DNA from: RYN-230 sp036497945
GTDB lineage: Bacteria; Actinomycetota; Actinomycetes; Streptosporangiales; Streptosporangiaceae
Direction of reading: 5' to 3'
NCBI GenBank assembly: GCA_036497945.1
Contig: DASXIN010000180.1
Span: 1 to 64,000, forward strand
Length of the DNA stretch: 64,000 bases
The notes beneath the pieces are model-generated. The model saw nothing but the letters and a program-made list of their open reading frames with translations. It did not search any database and was not told the origin of the DNA. Made by a program: the position numbers and the translations under genes. Below, piece after piece: positions 39,388 through 47,935 of the stretch (positions are counted from its first letter, which is position 1; each line of letters starts with the position of its first letter).

Positions 39388-40677
39388 ATGGCGCTAGCCG
39401 ACGTCTTCGAGCGGATAGCGGGGCCGGATGCCCCGGTGGAGTTCCGGGCCTACGACGGGAGCAGTGCGGGCAGCACCGATGCCCCGGTCCGGATCACCGT
39501 CCGGTCCCCGGTGGCCGTGTCCTACCTGGCCCAGGCGCCCGGCTCGCTGGGACTGGCCCGGGCCTACGTGTCCGGGCACCTCGATGTCGAGGGTGACATG
39601 TACACCGCGCTGCGGCGGATGATGGCGGCCCAGGAGGCCAGCCTGTCCACCGCCGAGAAGCTGCGGCTGCTCCGCGAGCTGGGCGGGCCCAGGCGGCTGC
39701 TGCCGCGGATCCCGCCGCCGCCGCAGGAGGTCCGGATCAACCGGCGCTGGCTGGGCGGCAAGCGGCACTCCAAGCAGCGGGACGCCTCGGCCATCTCGCA
39801 CCACTACGACGTGTCCAACACGTTCTACGAGTGGGTGCTCGGGCCGTCTATGGCCTACACCTGTGCCTGCTACCCGCGGCCGGACGCCACCCTGGAGGAG
39901 GCCCAGGCGCACAAGCACGACCTGGTGGCCAGGAAGCTGGGCCTGCGGTCCGGGATGCGGCTGCTCGACGTGGGCTGCGGCTGGGGCGGCATGGTCCGGC
40001 ATGCGGCGCGCGAGTACGGGGTCAAGGCGGTCGGCGTGACGCTGTCCGCGCAGCAGGCGGCCTGGGCGCAGCAGGCCATCGAGGACCAGGGCCTGGCCGG
40101 GCTGGCCGAGGTGCGGCACCTCGACTACCGGGACGTGACCGAGGGCGATTTCGACGCGGTCAGTTCGATCGGGCTGACCGAGCACATCGGCAAGGCGCAG
40201 CTGCCCGGGTACTTCCGGTTCCTGTACGGCAAGCTCCGGCCGGAGGGCCGGATGCTCAATCACTGCATCACCCGGCCGGACGACACCGCGCCGGCCCGGG
40301 TGGCCGGCGGGTTCATCAACCGGTACGTGTTCCCGGACGGGGAGCTGGAAAGCCCCGGCTTCCTGCTGTCGCTGATGAACAGCACCGGGTTCGAGATCCG
40401 GCACGAGGAGAACCTGCGCGAGCACTACGCGCTGACGCTGGCCGGCTGGTGCGCCAACCTGGACGCGCACTGGGACGAGGCGGTGGCCGAGGTGGGCGAG
40501 GGCACCGCGCGGGTGTGGCGGCTGTACATGGCCGGTTCCCGGCTCGGTTTCGAGCGCAACGTGGTCCAGCTGCACCAGATCCTGGGCGTCAGGCTGGACG
40601 CGGATGGGCAGGCAGGCATGCCGCTCCGCCCGGACTGGGAGGCGGCGGCCGCCGCGGCCGACCCGGCCCTGGCCTGA
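39388..40677 (+). CDS. tmsB: Cyclopropane-synthase-family methyltransferase (TmsB/BfaB-like)
   Basis: 429 residues, 46 nt after tmsA and preceded by AGAAAGGAAAG. The lipid-binding N-terminus ends DASAISHHYDVSNTFYEWVL, GPSMAYTCACYPRPDATLEEAQ follows, the SAM site is RLLDVGCGWGGMVRHAA, and SSIGLTEHIGKAQLPGYFRF and LREHYALTLAGWCANLD are family hallmarks. It transfers a methyl group from SAM to the double bond of membrane oleoyl chains; with TmsA the product is the 10-methyl chain rather than a cyclopropane. The end of the gene shows three tandem CCTGA units around the TGA stop. Confidence 0.85.
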   Translation: MALADVFERIAGPDAPVEFRAYDGSSAGSTDAPVRITVRSPVAVSYLAQAPGSLGLARAYVSGHLDVEGDMYTALRRMMAAQEASLSTAEKLRLLRELGGPRRLLPRIPPPPQEVRINRRWLGGKRHSKQRDASAISHHYDVSNTFYEWVLGPSMAYTCACYPRPDATLEEAQAHKHDLVARKLGLRSGMRLLDVGCGWGGMVRHAAREYGVKAVGVTLSAQQAAWAQQAIEDQGLAGLAEVRHLDYRDVTEGDFDAVSSIGLTEHIGKAQLPGYFRFLYGKLRPEGRMLNHCITRPDDTAPARVAGGFINRYVFPDGELESPGFLLSLMNSTGFEIRHEENLREHYALTLAGWCANLDAHWDEAVAEVGEGTARVWRLYMAGSRLGFERNVVQLHQILGVRLDADGQAGMPLRPDWEAAAAAADPALA

Positions 40678-40695
40678 CCTGACCTGACGTCGGCG

Positions 40696-40718
40696 CCGGG
40701 CCGCGCGACGCGGCCCGG
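40696..40718. terminator. Hairpin between tmsB and dxr
   Basis: CCGGGCCGCG and CGCGGCCCGG form a perfect 10-bp stem around CGA, 19 nt after the tmsB stop. No T-run. It separates tmsAB from the isoprenoid operon. Confidence 0.7.
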
Positions 40719-40742
40719 GGCCCGATGGACCAGAATGGCGGC

Positions 40743-42014
40743 ATGGACGCAGCGCAGCCCGGACCCGGACCCGGCCGTCGGGACATCGTCGTCCTCGGCT
40801 CGACCGGGTCGATCGGCACCCAGGCGGCGGACATCATCCGGCGTAACCCGGACCGGTTCCGGGTGGCCGGGCTGGCCGCCGGCGGCGGTAACCCGGGCCT
40901 GCTGGCCGCCCAGGCCATCGAGTTCGGCGCCGAGGTGGTCGCGGTGGCCGCCGAGGGCGCCGTGGCCGCGGTGCGCGACGCGCTGCGCGCCGCCGCCGCC
41001 GCGGCGGGCGCCTCCCGGCCGCTGCCCAAGCTGCTGGCCGGCCCGGACGCGGTGGCCGAGGCGGCCGCCTGGCCCTGCGACGTGGTGCTGAACGGGGTGA
41101 CCGGCGCGGTCGGCCTGACCGCCACGCTGGCCGCCCTGGACGCGGGCCGGGTGCTGGCCCTGGCCAACAAGGAATCCTTGATCATCGGCGGCCCGCTGGT
41201 GGCCAGCCGCGCCGCGCCCGGGCAGATCGTGCCGGTCGACTCCGAGCATTCGGCCATCGCCCAGTGCCTGCGCGGCGGCGCCGCGGCTGAGGTGGGCCGA
41301 CTGGTGCTGACGGCTAGCGGCGGCCCGTTCTTCGGCCGCAGCCGGGCCGACCTGGCCGACGTCACGCCGGATGAGGCGCTGGCCCACCCGAACTGGGACA
41401 TGGGCCCAGTGGTCACGATCAACTCGGCCACGCTGGTGAACAAGGGCCTGGAGCTGATCGAGGCGCACCTGCTGTTCGGCATCGGCTTCGACCGGATCGA
41501 GGTGGTGGTGCACCGGCAGTCGGTGATCCACTCGATGGTCGAGTTCACCGACGGCGCGACGGTCGCTCAGGCCAGCCCGCCGGACATGCGGATCCCGATC
41601 GCGCTGGGCATGGCCTGGCCGGACCGGGTACCCGGGGCGGGCCCGGCCATCGACTGGACCTGCTCGCACAGCTGGACGTTCCAGCCGCTCGACGAGGAGG
41701 CGTTCCCGGCCGTCGCGCTGGCCCGCGAGGCCGGCCGTACCGGCGGCACGGCACCCGCCGCATACAACGCGGCCAACGAGGTCTGCGTGGCGGCATTCCG
41801 GGCGGGCCGGATCGGCTTCTTGCGAATCGTCGATACGGTGGCCCAGGTAGTCTCGGAGCATGAGAGCACGGCCCGGGATGCGGTGACCCTGGAGGACGTG
41901 CTCGCGGCGGACCGCTGGGCCCGGGTCCGCGCGCAGGAACTGACTGGCGCGGGACTGGACAGCGTGCGTGCCACACGAAACGGGGCACGCGGGGAGGGAG
42001 AGTCGGCCGGATGA
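40743..42014 (+). CDS. dxr: 1-deoxy-D-xylulose 5-phosphate reductoisomerase
   Basis: 423 residues from ATG 40743, with ATG 40725 as an in-frame alternative. NADPH-binding VLGSTGSIGTQA, then ALANKESLIIGG, PVDSEHSAIAQCL (metal and substrate site), LTASGGPFFG, NWDMGPVVTINSATLVNKGLELIEAH and SVIHSMVEFTDG. It catalyses the committed step of the MEP pathway to isoprenoids. Its stop overlaps the start of the rseP-like gene (ATGA), and ispG follows, the standard actinobacterial operon. Confidence 0.97.
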   Translation: MDAAQPGPGPGRRDIVVLGSTGSIGTQAADIIRRNPDRFRVAGLAAGGGNPGLLAAQAIEFGAEVVAVAAEGAVAAVRDALRAAAAAAGASRPLPKLLAGPDAVAEAAAWPCDVVLNGVTGAVGLTATLAALDAGRVLALANKESLIIGGPLVASRAAPGQIVPVDSEHSAIAQCLRGGAAAEVGRLVLTASGGPFFGRSRADLADVTPDEALAHPNWDMGPVVTINSATLVNKGLELIEAHLLFGIGFDRIEVVVHRQSVIHSMVEFTDGATVAQASPPDMRIPIALGMAWPDRVPGAGPAIDWTCSHSWTFQPLDEEAFPAVALAREAGRTGGTAPAAYNAANEVCVAAFRAGRIGFLRIVDTVAQVVSEHESTARDAVTLEDVLAADRWARVRAQELTGAGLDSVRATRNGARGEGESAG

Positions 42015-43195
42015 CGCTGCTCGGCTGGATCATCTTCATCTTCGCGTTGCTGTTCTCGATCATGCTGCACGAGTTCGGGCACTTCGTCACCGCGAAGAAG
42101 TTCCACATGAAGGTCACCCAGTTCTTCGTGGGCTTCGGGCAGACGCTGTGGTCAACGGTCCGCGGGGAGACCGAGTACGGCATCAAGGCGCTGCCGGCCG
42201 GCGGCTTCGTCAAGATCGTCGGGATGACCGCGCTGGAGGACGTGGACCCGGCGGACGAGGATCGGTCGTTCCGCCACCAGCCCGGCTGGCAGCGGATGAT
42301 CGTGCTCGGCGCCGGGTCGTTCATGCACTTCCTGCTGGCCTTCGTGCTGCTGTTCATCCTGGCCGTCGGCATCGGCCTGGCGAACAGCTCGTCGGCCACC
42401 GTCGGGGCCATCGACCCGTGCGTGCCGAAGAGCGAAACTGCGGCCACCTGCGTCAAGTCCGATCCGGCATCGCCCGCGGCCAAGTCGGGCCTCCGCACCG
42501 GAGACAAGGTCGTCGCGCTGGCGGGCCAGCCGGTGCACAACTGGAACCAGCTCGGCAAGGCCATCCGCGCCCAGCCCGCGGGCACCCCGGTGACGGTCAT
42601 CGTGCTGCGCGACGGGCACCGGCTGACGCTGCACCCCTCGCTGGCCACCATCCACGGCCGCAAGGGCTCCTATCTCGGTATCTCGCCCGCGATCGTGTAC
42701 CAGACGGTGGGCCCGATCAGCGCGGTCCGGTACGCGGGCACGGAGTTCGGCACGATCGTGACCGGCTCGGTGTCGGCCCTGGGCAGCATCCCGAAGGCCA
42801 TCCCGGACCTGTTCGCCAAGAACCGCAGCAGCACCGCCGGCGGCAACGTGACCAGCGTGGTCGGTGCGGGGGAGTACACCGGCCAGGCGTTCGCCGCCCA
42901 GGTGGGCTGGCAGACCAAGGTGACCGTGGTGCTGCTCATCGTCATCTCGCTGAACATCTTCGTCGGCCTGTTCAACCTGCTGCCGCTGCTCCCGCTGGAC
43001 GGCGGGCATCTGGCCGTGGTCATCTACGAGAGCATCCGGTCCTGGATCGCCCGGCTGCTGCGCCGGCCAGACCCGGGCCTGGTGGACATGCGCAAGCTGC
43101 TCCCGGTCAGCGTGGGAGTGTTCGCCCTGCTGGTCGGCTTCGGCCTGCTGCTCATCCTGGCCGACCTCGTTAACCCGGTACACATACCTCAATAA
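42011..43195 (+). CDS. rseP: Site-2-type intramembrane zinc metalloprotease (RseP/Rip1-like)
   Basis: 394 residues. HEFGH (H20, E21, H24) lies in the first membrane helix, KALPAGGFVKIVGM in the beta-hairpin loop, and a PDZ domain covers about 125-215 (SPAAKSGLRTGDKVVALAGQPV). The second metal motif is NLLPLLPLDGGHL in the third helix, with a fourth helix at the end. It cleaves anti-sigma factors and other membrane proteins within the bilayer; the actinobacterial Rip1 homologue controls several sigma-factor pathways. The 5' end overlaps dxr by 4 nt. Confidence 0.95.
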   Translation: MTLLGWIIFIFALLFSIMLHEFGHFVTAKKFHMKVTQFFVGFGQTLWSTVRGETEYGIKALPAGGFVKIVGMTALEDVDPADEDRSFRHQPGWQRMIVLGAGSFMHFLLAFVLLFILAVGIGLANSSSATVGAIDPCVPKSETAATCVKSDPASPAAKSGLRTGDKVVALAGQPVHNWNQLGKAIRAQPAGTPVTVIVLRDGHRLTLHPSLATIHGRKGSYLGISPAIVYQTVGPISAVRYAGTEFGTIVTGSVSALGSIPKAIPDLFAKNRSSTAGGNVTSVVGAGEYTGQAFAAQVGWQTKVTVVLLIVISLNIFVGLFNLLPLLPLDGGHLAVVIYESIRSWIARLLRRPDPGLVDMRKLLPVSVGVFALLVGFGLLLILADLVNPVHIPQ

Positions 43196-43207
43196 GGGAT
43201 ACACACC

Positions 43208-44371
43208 ATGACGGTTGATCTTGGCATGCCGCAGCCCGCCGCCGAGCCACTGGCCCCGCGGCGCAAGTCACGTCAGATCATCGTGGGCAAGGGGAAGCAC
43301 GCCGTCCCGGTCGGCGGCGGCGCGCCGGTGTCGGTGCAGTCGATGACCACCACGGTGACCGCCGACGTCAACGCCACCCTGCAGCAGATCGCCGAGCTCA
43401 CCGCCTCGGGCTGCCAGATCGTCCGGGTGGCGGTGCCGTCGCAGGACGACGCGGAAGCGCTGCCCGAGATAGCCCGCAAGTCGCAGATCCCGGTCATCGC
43501 CGACATCCACTTCCAGCCCAAGTACGTGTTCGCCGCCATCGACGCGGGCTGCGGCGCGGTCCGGGTCAACCCGGGCAACATCAAGGCGTTCGACGACAAG
43601 GTGGCCGAGATCGCCCGGGCCGCCAAGGACGCCGGCACGCCGATCCGGATCGGTGTCAACGCGGGGTCGCTGGACAAGCGGCTGCTGGCCAAGCACGGCC
43701 GGGCCACCGCCGCGGCGCTGGTCGAGTCCGCGCTGTGGGAATGCTCGCTGTTCGAGGAGCACGGCTTCACCGACCTGAAGATCTCGGTCAAGCACCACGA
43801 CCCGGTGGTGATGATCTCCGCCTACCGTCAGCTGGCCCAGGCCTGTGACTACCCGCTGCACCTGGGGGTCACCGAGGCCGGCCCGGCCTTCCAGGGCACG
43901 GTCAAGTCCGCGGCCGCGTTCGGCGCGCTGCTGGCCGAGGGGATCGGCGACACCATCCGGGTGTCGCTGTCCGCGCCGCCGGTCGAGGAGGTCAAGGTGG
44001 GCACCGCGATCCTGGAGTCGCTGGGCCTGCGCGACCGTGGCCTGGAGATCGTGTCCTGCCCGTCCTGCGGCCGGGCCCAGGTGGACGTGTACACGCTGGC
44101 CGACCAGGTCACCGCGGGCCTGGAGGGCCTGGAGGTGCCGCTCCGGGTGGCCGTGATGGGCTGCGTGGTCAACGGGCCCGGCGAGGCCCGGGAGGCGGAC
44201 CTGGGCGTGGCCTCCGGCAACGGCAAGGGCCAGATCTTCGTTAAGGGCGAGGTCATCAAGACCGTGCCCGAGTCGCAGATCGTGGAGACGCTGATCGAAG
44301 AAGCGATGAAGCTGGCCGAGTCGATGGACAGCGACGTGCCGCCCGCCGCCCCCGAGGTCACCGTCAGCTAG
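43208..44371 (+). CDS. ispG: 4-hydroxy-3-methylbut-2-enyl diphosphate synthase
   Basis: 387 residues. The TIM barrel starts PVSVQSMTTTVTADVNATLQ and includes VIADIHFQPKY and VRVNPGNIKAFDDKV; the Fe-S domain has ISCPSCGRAQVDVYTL-like VSCPSCGRAQ and MGCVVNGPGEAREADLGVAS, giving the three cysteines that bind the [4Fe-4S] cluster. It acts in the sixth step of the MEP pathway. It follows rseP by 12 nt. Its stop codon shares bases with the stop of the convergent DeoR gene. Confidence 0.97.
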   Translation: MTVDLGMPQPAAEPLAPRRKSRQIIVGKGKHAVPVGGGAPVSVQSMTTTVTADVNATLQQIAELTASGCQIVRVAVPSQDDAEALPEIARKSQIPVIADIHFQPKYVFAAIDAGCGAVRVNPGNIKAFDDKVAEIARAAKDAGTPIRIGVNAGSLDKRLLAKHGRATAAALVESALWECSLFEEHGFTDLKISVKHHDPVVMISAYRQLAQACDYPLHLGVTEAGPAFQGTVKSAAAFGALLAEGIGDTIRVSLSAPPVEEVKVGTAILESLGLRDRGLEIVSCPSCGRAQVDVYTLADQVTAGLEGLEVPLRVAVMGCVVNGPGEAREADLGVASGNGKGQIFVKGEVIKTVPESQIVETLIEEAMKLAESMDSDVPPAAPEVTVS

Positions 44372-45207
44372 CGCCCGTCTGGGGACTGCGGGGCCGCGGA
44401 CACCGCCTCGCTGTCCGGGCTGCCGTCGGCCAGGATCAGCTCGCCGACCTGGTCGGCGATCAGCTCACTGGCCTCCGGGTGCAGCTGGCTGTCGGTGATC
44501 AGGGTGTCCACCTCGTTTAGCGCGGCGAACGAGCTCAGCCCGACGATGCCCCACTTGGTGTGGTCGGCCACCACCGTCACCCGCCGGGCGGCCTGCACGA
44601 ACGCGCGGTTCGTCTCCGCCTCGGCCAGGTTGGGCGTGGTCAGCCCGGCCGCCGGGTCGATGCCGTGACAACCCAGGAAGAGCTGGTCCACGTGCAGCGA
44701 CCGGATCGCGATGTCGGCGATCGGCCCGACTAGCGCGTCAGACGGGGTGCGCACCCCGCCGGTGAGCACCACCTGGACGGTGGCGCCGAGCTGCCCGGCC
44801 GGCCGGGCGGTGCCGAAGATGTTGGCCACCCGTACCGAATTGGTAACGATTGTCAGGCCGGGCACGTCCAGCAACTGCTGAGCCAGCGCGAAGGTAGTGG
44901 TGCCCGCCGACAGTGCGATCGCCGTGCCCGGTGCGACCAGGGCCGTGGCCGCCCGGGCGATGGCCTCCTTCTGCGGCTGTTCCAGCACCGACTTGGCCTC
45001 GAAGCCGGGCTCGTGGCTACTCGGCGCGCCGGGCAGCACCGCGCCGCCGTGCACCTTCTCGATCAGGCCCGCCCGGGCGAGCGCCTCCAGGTCACGCCGG
45101 ATGGTCATGTCCGACACGCCGAGGCGCTGGGTGAGATCACTCACCCGGGCGCTGCCGGCCCGCCGGATATCCTCCAAGATCAGCGACTGCCGGTGTCTGG
45201 CGAGCAT
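44368..45207 (-). CDS. DeoR-family sugar-operon repressor
   Basis: 279 residues. The N-terminal HTH reads RVSDLTQRLGVSDMTIRRDL with the LIEKVHGGAV wing. The effector domain is DeoR-C (ISOCOT fold): GTAIALSAGTTTFALAQQLL, VTNSVRVANIF, LTGGVRTPSDALVGPIADI, DQLFLGCHGIDPAAGLT and VVADHTKWGIVGLSSFA. Its ligands are sugar phosphates. It is divergent from the sugar ABC operon at 45635 and probably represses it. The C-terminal 20 residues are Ser/Pro-rich and the stop overlaps ispG's. Confidence 0.93.
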   Translation of the reverse strand: MLARHRQSLILEDIRRAGSARVSDLTQRLGVSDMTIRRDLEALARAGLIEKVHGGAVLPGAPSSHEPGFEAKSVLEQPQKEAIARAATALVAPGTAIALSAGTTTFALAQQLLDVPGLTIVTNSVRVANIFGTARPAGQLGATVQVVLTGGVRTPSDALVGPIADIAIRSLHVDQLFLGCHGIDPAAGLTTPNLAEAETNRAFVQAARRVTVVADHTKWGIVGLSSFAALNEVDTLITDSQLHPEASELIADQVGELILADGSPDSEAVSAAPQSPDGR

Positions 45208-45634
45208 CCTGGACCCTCCTTACCCCCGGGGCGGACCTGCGGAGCGCAGCCGACCTGTGATGACGCCGGAACCGGATCTTTATATCTTGTTCGTTGACGA
45301 TCGACTCTGTGTGTTTTAGCTTAAGGCTCCAGCAAGGGGTGCGCCGCGTCGATCTACCCGATTGATAGCGCTAACTAGGGGGCCAAGCAGCAGCCCTTCT
45401 GGGATGCCCCGACTATGGCTGAGCACCGGCGCTCCGCGGTCGCCCAGCCCTGGCACACGACGAGGATTCGAGGGCGGTCGCGATGCAGCGAACGCGGACC
45501 CATGGTTCGCTGTGCGGCTGCCGTACCTGCCGCTGGCTAGGGCCGCCAGGCGGATGTCCCGACCTTCGCTCACCCCGGCGCGCCGCGCCGTGGCGTCACG
45601 CCGAGCATTGCGAAATTCTCCTGGAGGTAGATAG
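45208..45634. other. 427-nt divergent promoter region with long leader
   Basis: The first 110 nt contain an A/T-rich island (about 45276-45325) with the promoter described next and a TATAAA on the opposite strand. The remaining roughly 310 nt would be an untranslated leader of the sugar operon. A TAGCGCTA palindrome lies at 45366-45373. I recognise no riboswitch and no convincing small gene. Confidence 0.5.
45294..45322 (+). promoter_or_regulatory. Sigma-70-type promoter for the sugar ABC operon
   Basis: TTGACG (45294-45299), a 17-nt spacer and TAGCTT (45317-45322) match the actinobacterial housekeeping consensus (TTGACN, TANNNT). It lies in the only A/T-rich stretch between the DeoR gene and the binding-protein gene. 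Confidence 0.6.
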
Positions 45635-46789
45635 ATGAAGAAGATCGACCCCACGGTCGACGAGGCCATCCAGACACTGAACATGAAAGACGGGCCGTCC
45701 CGTCGCCGGCTGCTCAGCAGCGCCGGTCTGGTCAGTGCCTCGGCGGCCGCGGCCGGGCTGCTCGCGGCTTGCTCGTCCAGCACCCCCAGCAGCGGGGCAA
45801 CCAAAAACGTCGCGGGTAACTTCCCGAAGACGCCGGCCTGGACGTTCTGGTTCGTCAACCACGTGACCACGAACCCGTTCTTCGTGCCCACCCAGTATGG
45901 CTTCCAGGACGCGGCCGCGCTGCTCGGCCTGCCCACCCCCAAGTGGGGCGGCTCGCAGACCTCGCTGGCCTCGGAAATGGTGAGCTACTTCAACACCGCG
46001 ATCTCCGCCAAGGCGGCCGGCATCTCCTACGCCGGCATCGACGCCACCTCGTTCACCACCCCGGTGAAGAACGCGATGAACGCCGGCATCCCGGTGCTCA
46101 GCTACAACGCCGACGGGCTGGTCAAGAAGGGCGTGCCGGACATCGGCACGAACCGGCTGGCCTATGTCGGCCAGGCGCTGTACATCTCCGGCCAGCAGAT
46201 GGGCAACCAGATCAAGACGCTGATCCCGGGTGGCGGCGAGATCGCCATCTTCATCGCGACGCCGGGCTCGGGCAACATCCAGCCCCGGTACGACGGTGCG
46301 GTCTCGGTGCTCGGCAGCTCCTACACCGTGCACGAAGTCGCGACCGGCGCCGCGACCGGCGCCGAACTGTCCGCGGAGAAGGCGTTCCTGACCGGGCACA
46401 AGACGCTCAAGGGCGCGTTCGCGGTGGACGCGGGCTCGACCCAGAACCTCGGCCAGGCGCTGTCCTCGACCGGCCTGACCATCCCGAACGGCGGGTTCGA
46501 CACCACGCCCGCCACGCTGTCCAACATCACCGGCGGGAAGACCAACTTCACCATCTACCAGGACCCGTACCTGCAGGGCTTCCTGCCCACGCTGTACCTG
46601 TACCTGTACAACATCTCCGGCGGCACGGTCAGCCCGCCCGACACCGACACCGGCCTGACGTTCATCACCAAGTCGAACGCCGCGCCGTTCAGCACGAGCA
46701 GCCGGTTCCAGGGCTCCACCGCGTCGCAGAAGTACATCCCGCGCCCGACCGGCGCGATCAGCAACCCGCCCGCCACCACCAGCACGTGA
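45635..46789 (+). CDS. Sugar ABC importer substrate-binding lipoprotein
   Basis: 384 residues, with GGAGG 8 nt before ATG 45635. A twin-arginine-like stretch (PSRRRLLSSAG) and a lipobox (GLLAACSS) indicate export and lipid anchoring. The mature part is a type 1 (PF13407-like) sugar-binding protein: WFVNHVTTNPFFVPTQYGFQ, YAGIDATSFTTPVKNAMNAG, VLSYNADG, QMGNQIKTLIPGGGEIAIFI and YQDPYLQGFLPTLYLYLY. It is followed by permease and ATPase genes. The ligand is not readable; pentoses, fructose-like sugars or autoinducer-like molecules are possible. Confidence 0.92.
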   Translation: MKKIDPTVDEAIQTLNMKDGPSRRRLLSSAGLVSASAAAAGLLAACSSSTPSSGATKNVAGNFPKTPAWTFWFVNHVTTNPFFVPTQYGFQDAAALLGLPTPKWGGSQTSLASEMVSYFNTAISAKAAGISYAGIDATSFTTPVKNAMNAGIPVLSYNADGLVKKGVPDIGTNRLAYVGQALYISGQQMGNQIKTLIPGGGEIAIFIATPGSGNIQPRYDGAVSVLGSSYTVHEVATGAATGAELSAEKAFLTGHKTLKGAFAVDAGSTQNLGQALSSTGLTIPNGGFDTTPATLSNITGGKTNFTIYQDPYLQGFLPTLYLYLYNISGGTVSPPDTDTGLTFITKSNAAPFSTSSRFQGSTASQKYIPRPTGAISNPPATTST

Positions 46790-46813
46790 CAGACCCGACT
46801 AGCAGGTAAGACC

Positions 46814-46858
46814 GGCGGCGGGGCAGACTGGCATATAACGCCAGCCTGCCCTGCCGCC
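46814..46858 (+). other. Intra-operon hairpin between binding protein and permease genes
   Basis: A 19-pair stem with one mismatch and one G-T pair surrounds ATATAAC. It lies in the 105-nt gap after the binding-protein stop. Such hairpins usually protect the 5' message or partly terminate, so that binding protein exceeds permease. Confidence 0.65.
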
Positions 46859-46894
46859 GATTGACGTGGTGAGTGAAGGGAAAGTGGAGTCGAC

Positions 46895-47935
46895 ATGAGC
46901 GAGATCACTGAGCGCACACCGCAGGCCGTGTCGCCCGGAGGGTCAGCCGGCGGTGGGCCGAGTCCACTCCGCACCGCGCTGGGCGTGCTGGGCCGGCAGC
47001 GTGAGCTGACGGTGTTCGTGGTGGCGGTGGTGCTGCTGCTGTACTTCGGCATCAGGTACAACTCGACGTTCGTCAGCCAGACGAACCTGTCCAACCTGCT
47101 GTCCGAGACCGCGGCACCGATCATCGTCATCGCGATCGGCGAGGTGTTCCTGCTGATCTGCGGCGAGATCGACCTGTCGGCCGGCTTCGTGTACACGTTC
47201 GCGCCGTTCCTGATGCACTACCTGATCGACTTCTACGGCTGGCCGGCCTGGCCGGCCATCATCGCGGGGCTGCTGTTCGGGGCGGTGGTGGGCTGGTTCA
47301 ACGGCTTCCTCACCGTCACCATGGGGCTGCCCTCGTTCATCACCACGCTGGGTACCGGCTTCATCCTGCTCGGCCTCACGCTGACCACGTCACACGCGTA
47401 CCCGGCGAACGTCCCCGCGTCCTCGGTGGGCATCGGGCGCTGGCTCGGTGCCGCGCCGTGGTCCCAGTTCATCATCGCGGTCATCCTCACCGTCATCTTC
47501 TACATCGTGCTGACCCGGACCAAGTGGGGCCTGCACACGATCGCCACCGGCGGGAATCAGCTCGGTGCCCGTGAGGCCGGCATCAAGACCGGCCGGATCA
47601 AGTACGGCAACTTCATGCTGACCTCGACCCTGGGCGCGCTGGTCGGCCTGCAGACGGCCTGGTACGTCAACACGATCGACCCGAGCGCCGGCGGGTACCA
47701 GCCGATGTTCTACGCGGTGACGGCGGCGGTCATCGGCGGCACCGCGATGCTCGGCGGGCAGGGCACCATCCTCGGCGCGTTCCTCGGCGGGATCGTGCTG
47801 GCCACTCTGATCAACGGCCTCAACGTCGCCGGGGTCAGCGCCAACCCGCTGGACATCGTGTTCGGCCTGGCCATCCTGCTGTCCATGATCGCCAACGTCC
47901 GGCTCGCGCGGCTGCGGGCAGCAGGGAGAAACTGA
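46895..47935 (+). CDS. Sugar ABC importer permease (BPD_transp_2)
   Basis: 346 residues with about ten hydrophobic segments. IAIGEVFLLICGEIDLSAGF, GLPSFITTLGTGFILLGLTL, TGGNQLGAREAGIKTGRIKY and AAVIGGTAMLGGQGTILGAFLG are the family signatures of RbsC/FrcC-type permeases. The first 30 residues are hydrophilic. Its stop overlaps the ATPase start (TGATG), so subunits are made in a coupled way. Confidence 0.94.
   Translation: MSEITERTPQAVSPGGSAGGGPSPLRTALGVLGRQRELTVFVVAVVLLLYFGIRYNSTFVSQTNLSNLLSETAAPIIVIAIGEVFLLICGEIDLSAGFVYTFAPFLMHYLIDFYGWPAWPAIIAGLLFGAVVGWFNGFLTVTMGLPSFITTLGTGFILLGLTLTTSHAYPANVPASSVGIGRWLGAAPWSQFIIAVILTVIFYIVLTRTKWGLHTIATGGNQLGAREAGIKTGRIKYGNFMLTSTLGALVGLQTAWYVNTIDPSAGGYQPMFYAVTAAVIGGTAMLGGQGTILGAFLGGIVLATLINGLNVAGVSANPLDIVFGLAILLSMIANVRLARLRAAGRN

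Noticed and set aside
39388..40677. Plain cyclopropane fatty acid synthase
   Set aside because: The directly preceding DWARF1-like FAD reductase points to the 10-methyl pathway instead.
45366..45373. TAGCGCTA as a second LacI operator
   Set aside because: Only 8 bp and with a DeoR, not a LacI, regulator next to it; kept as a minor note.
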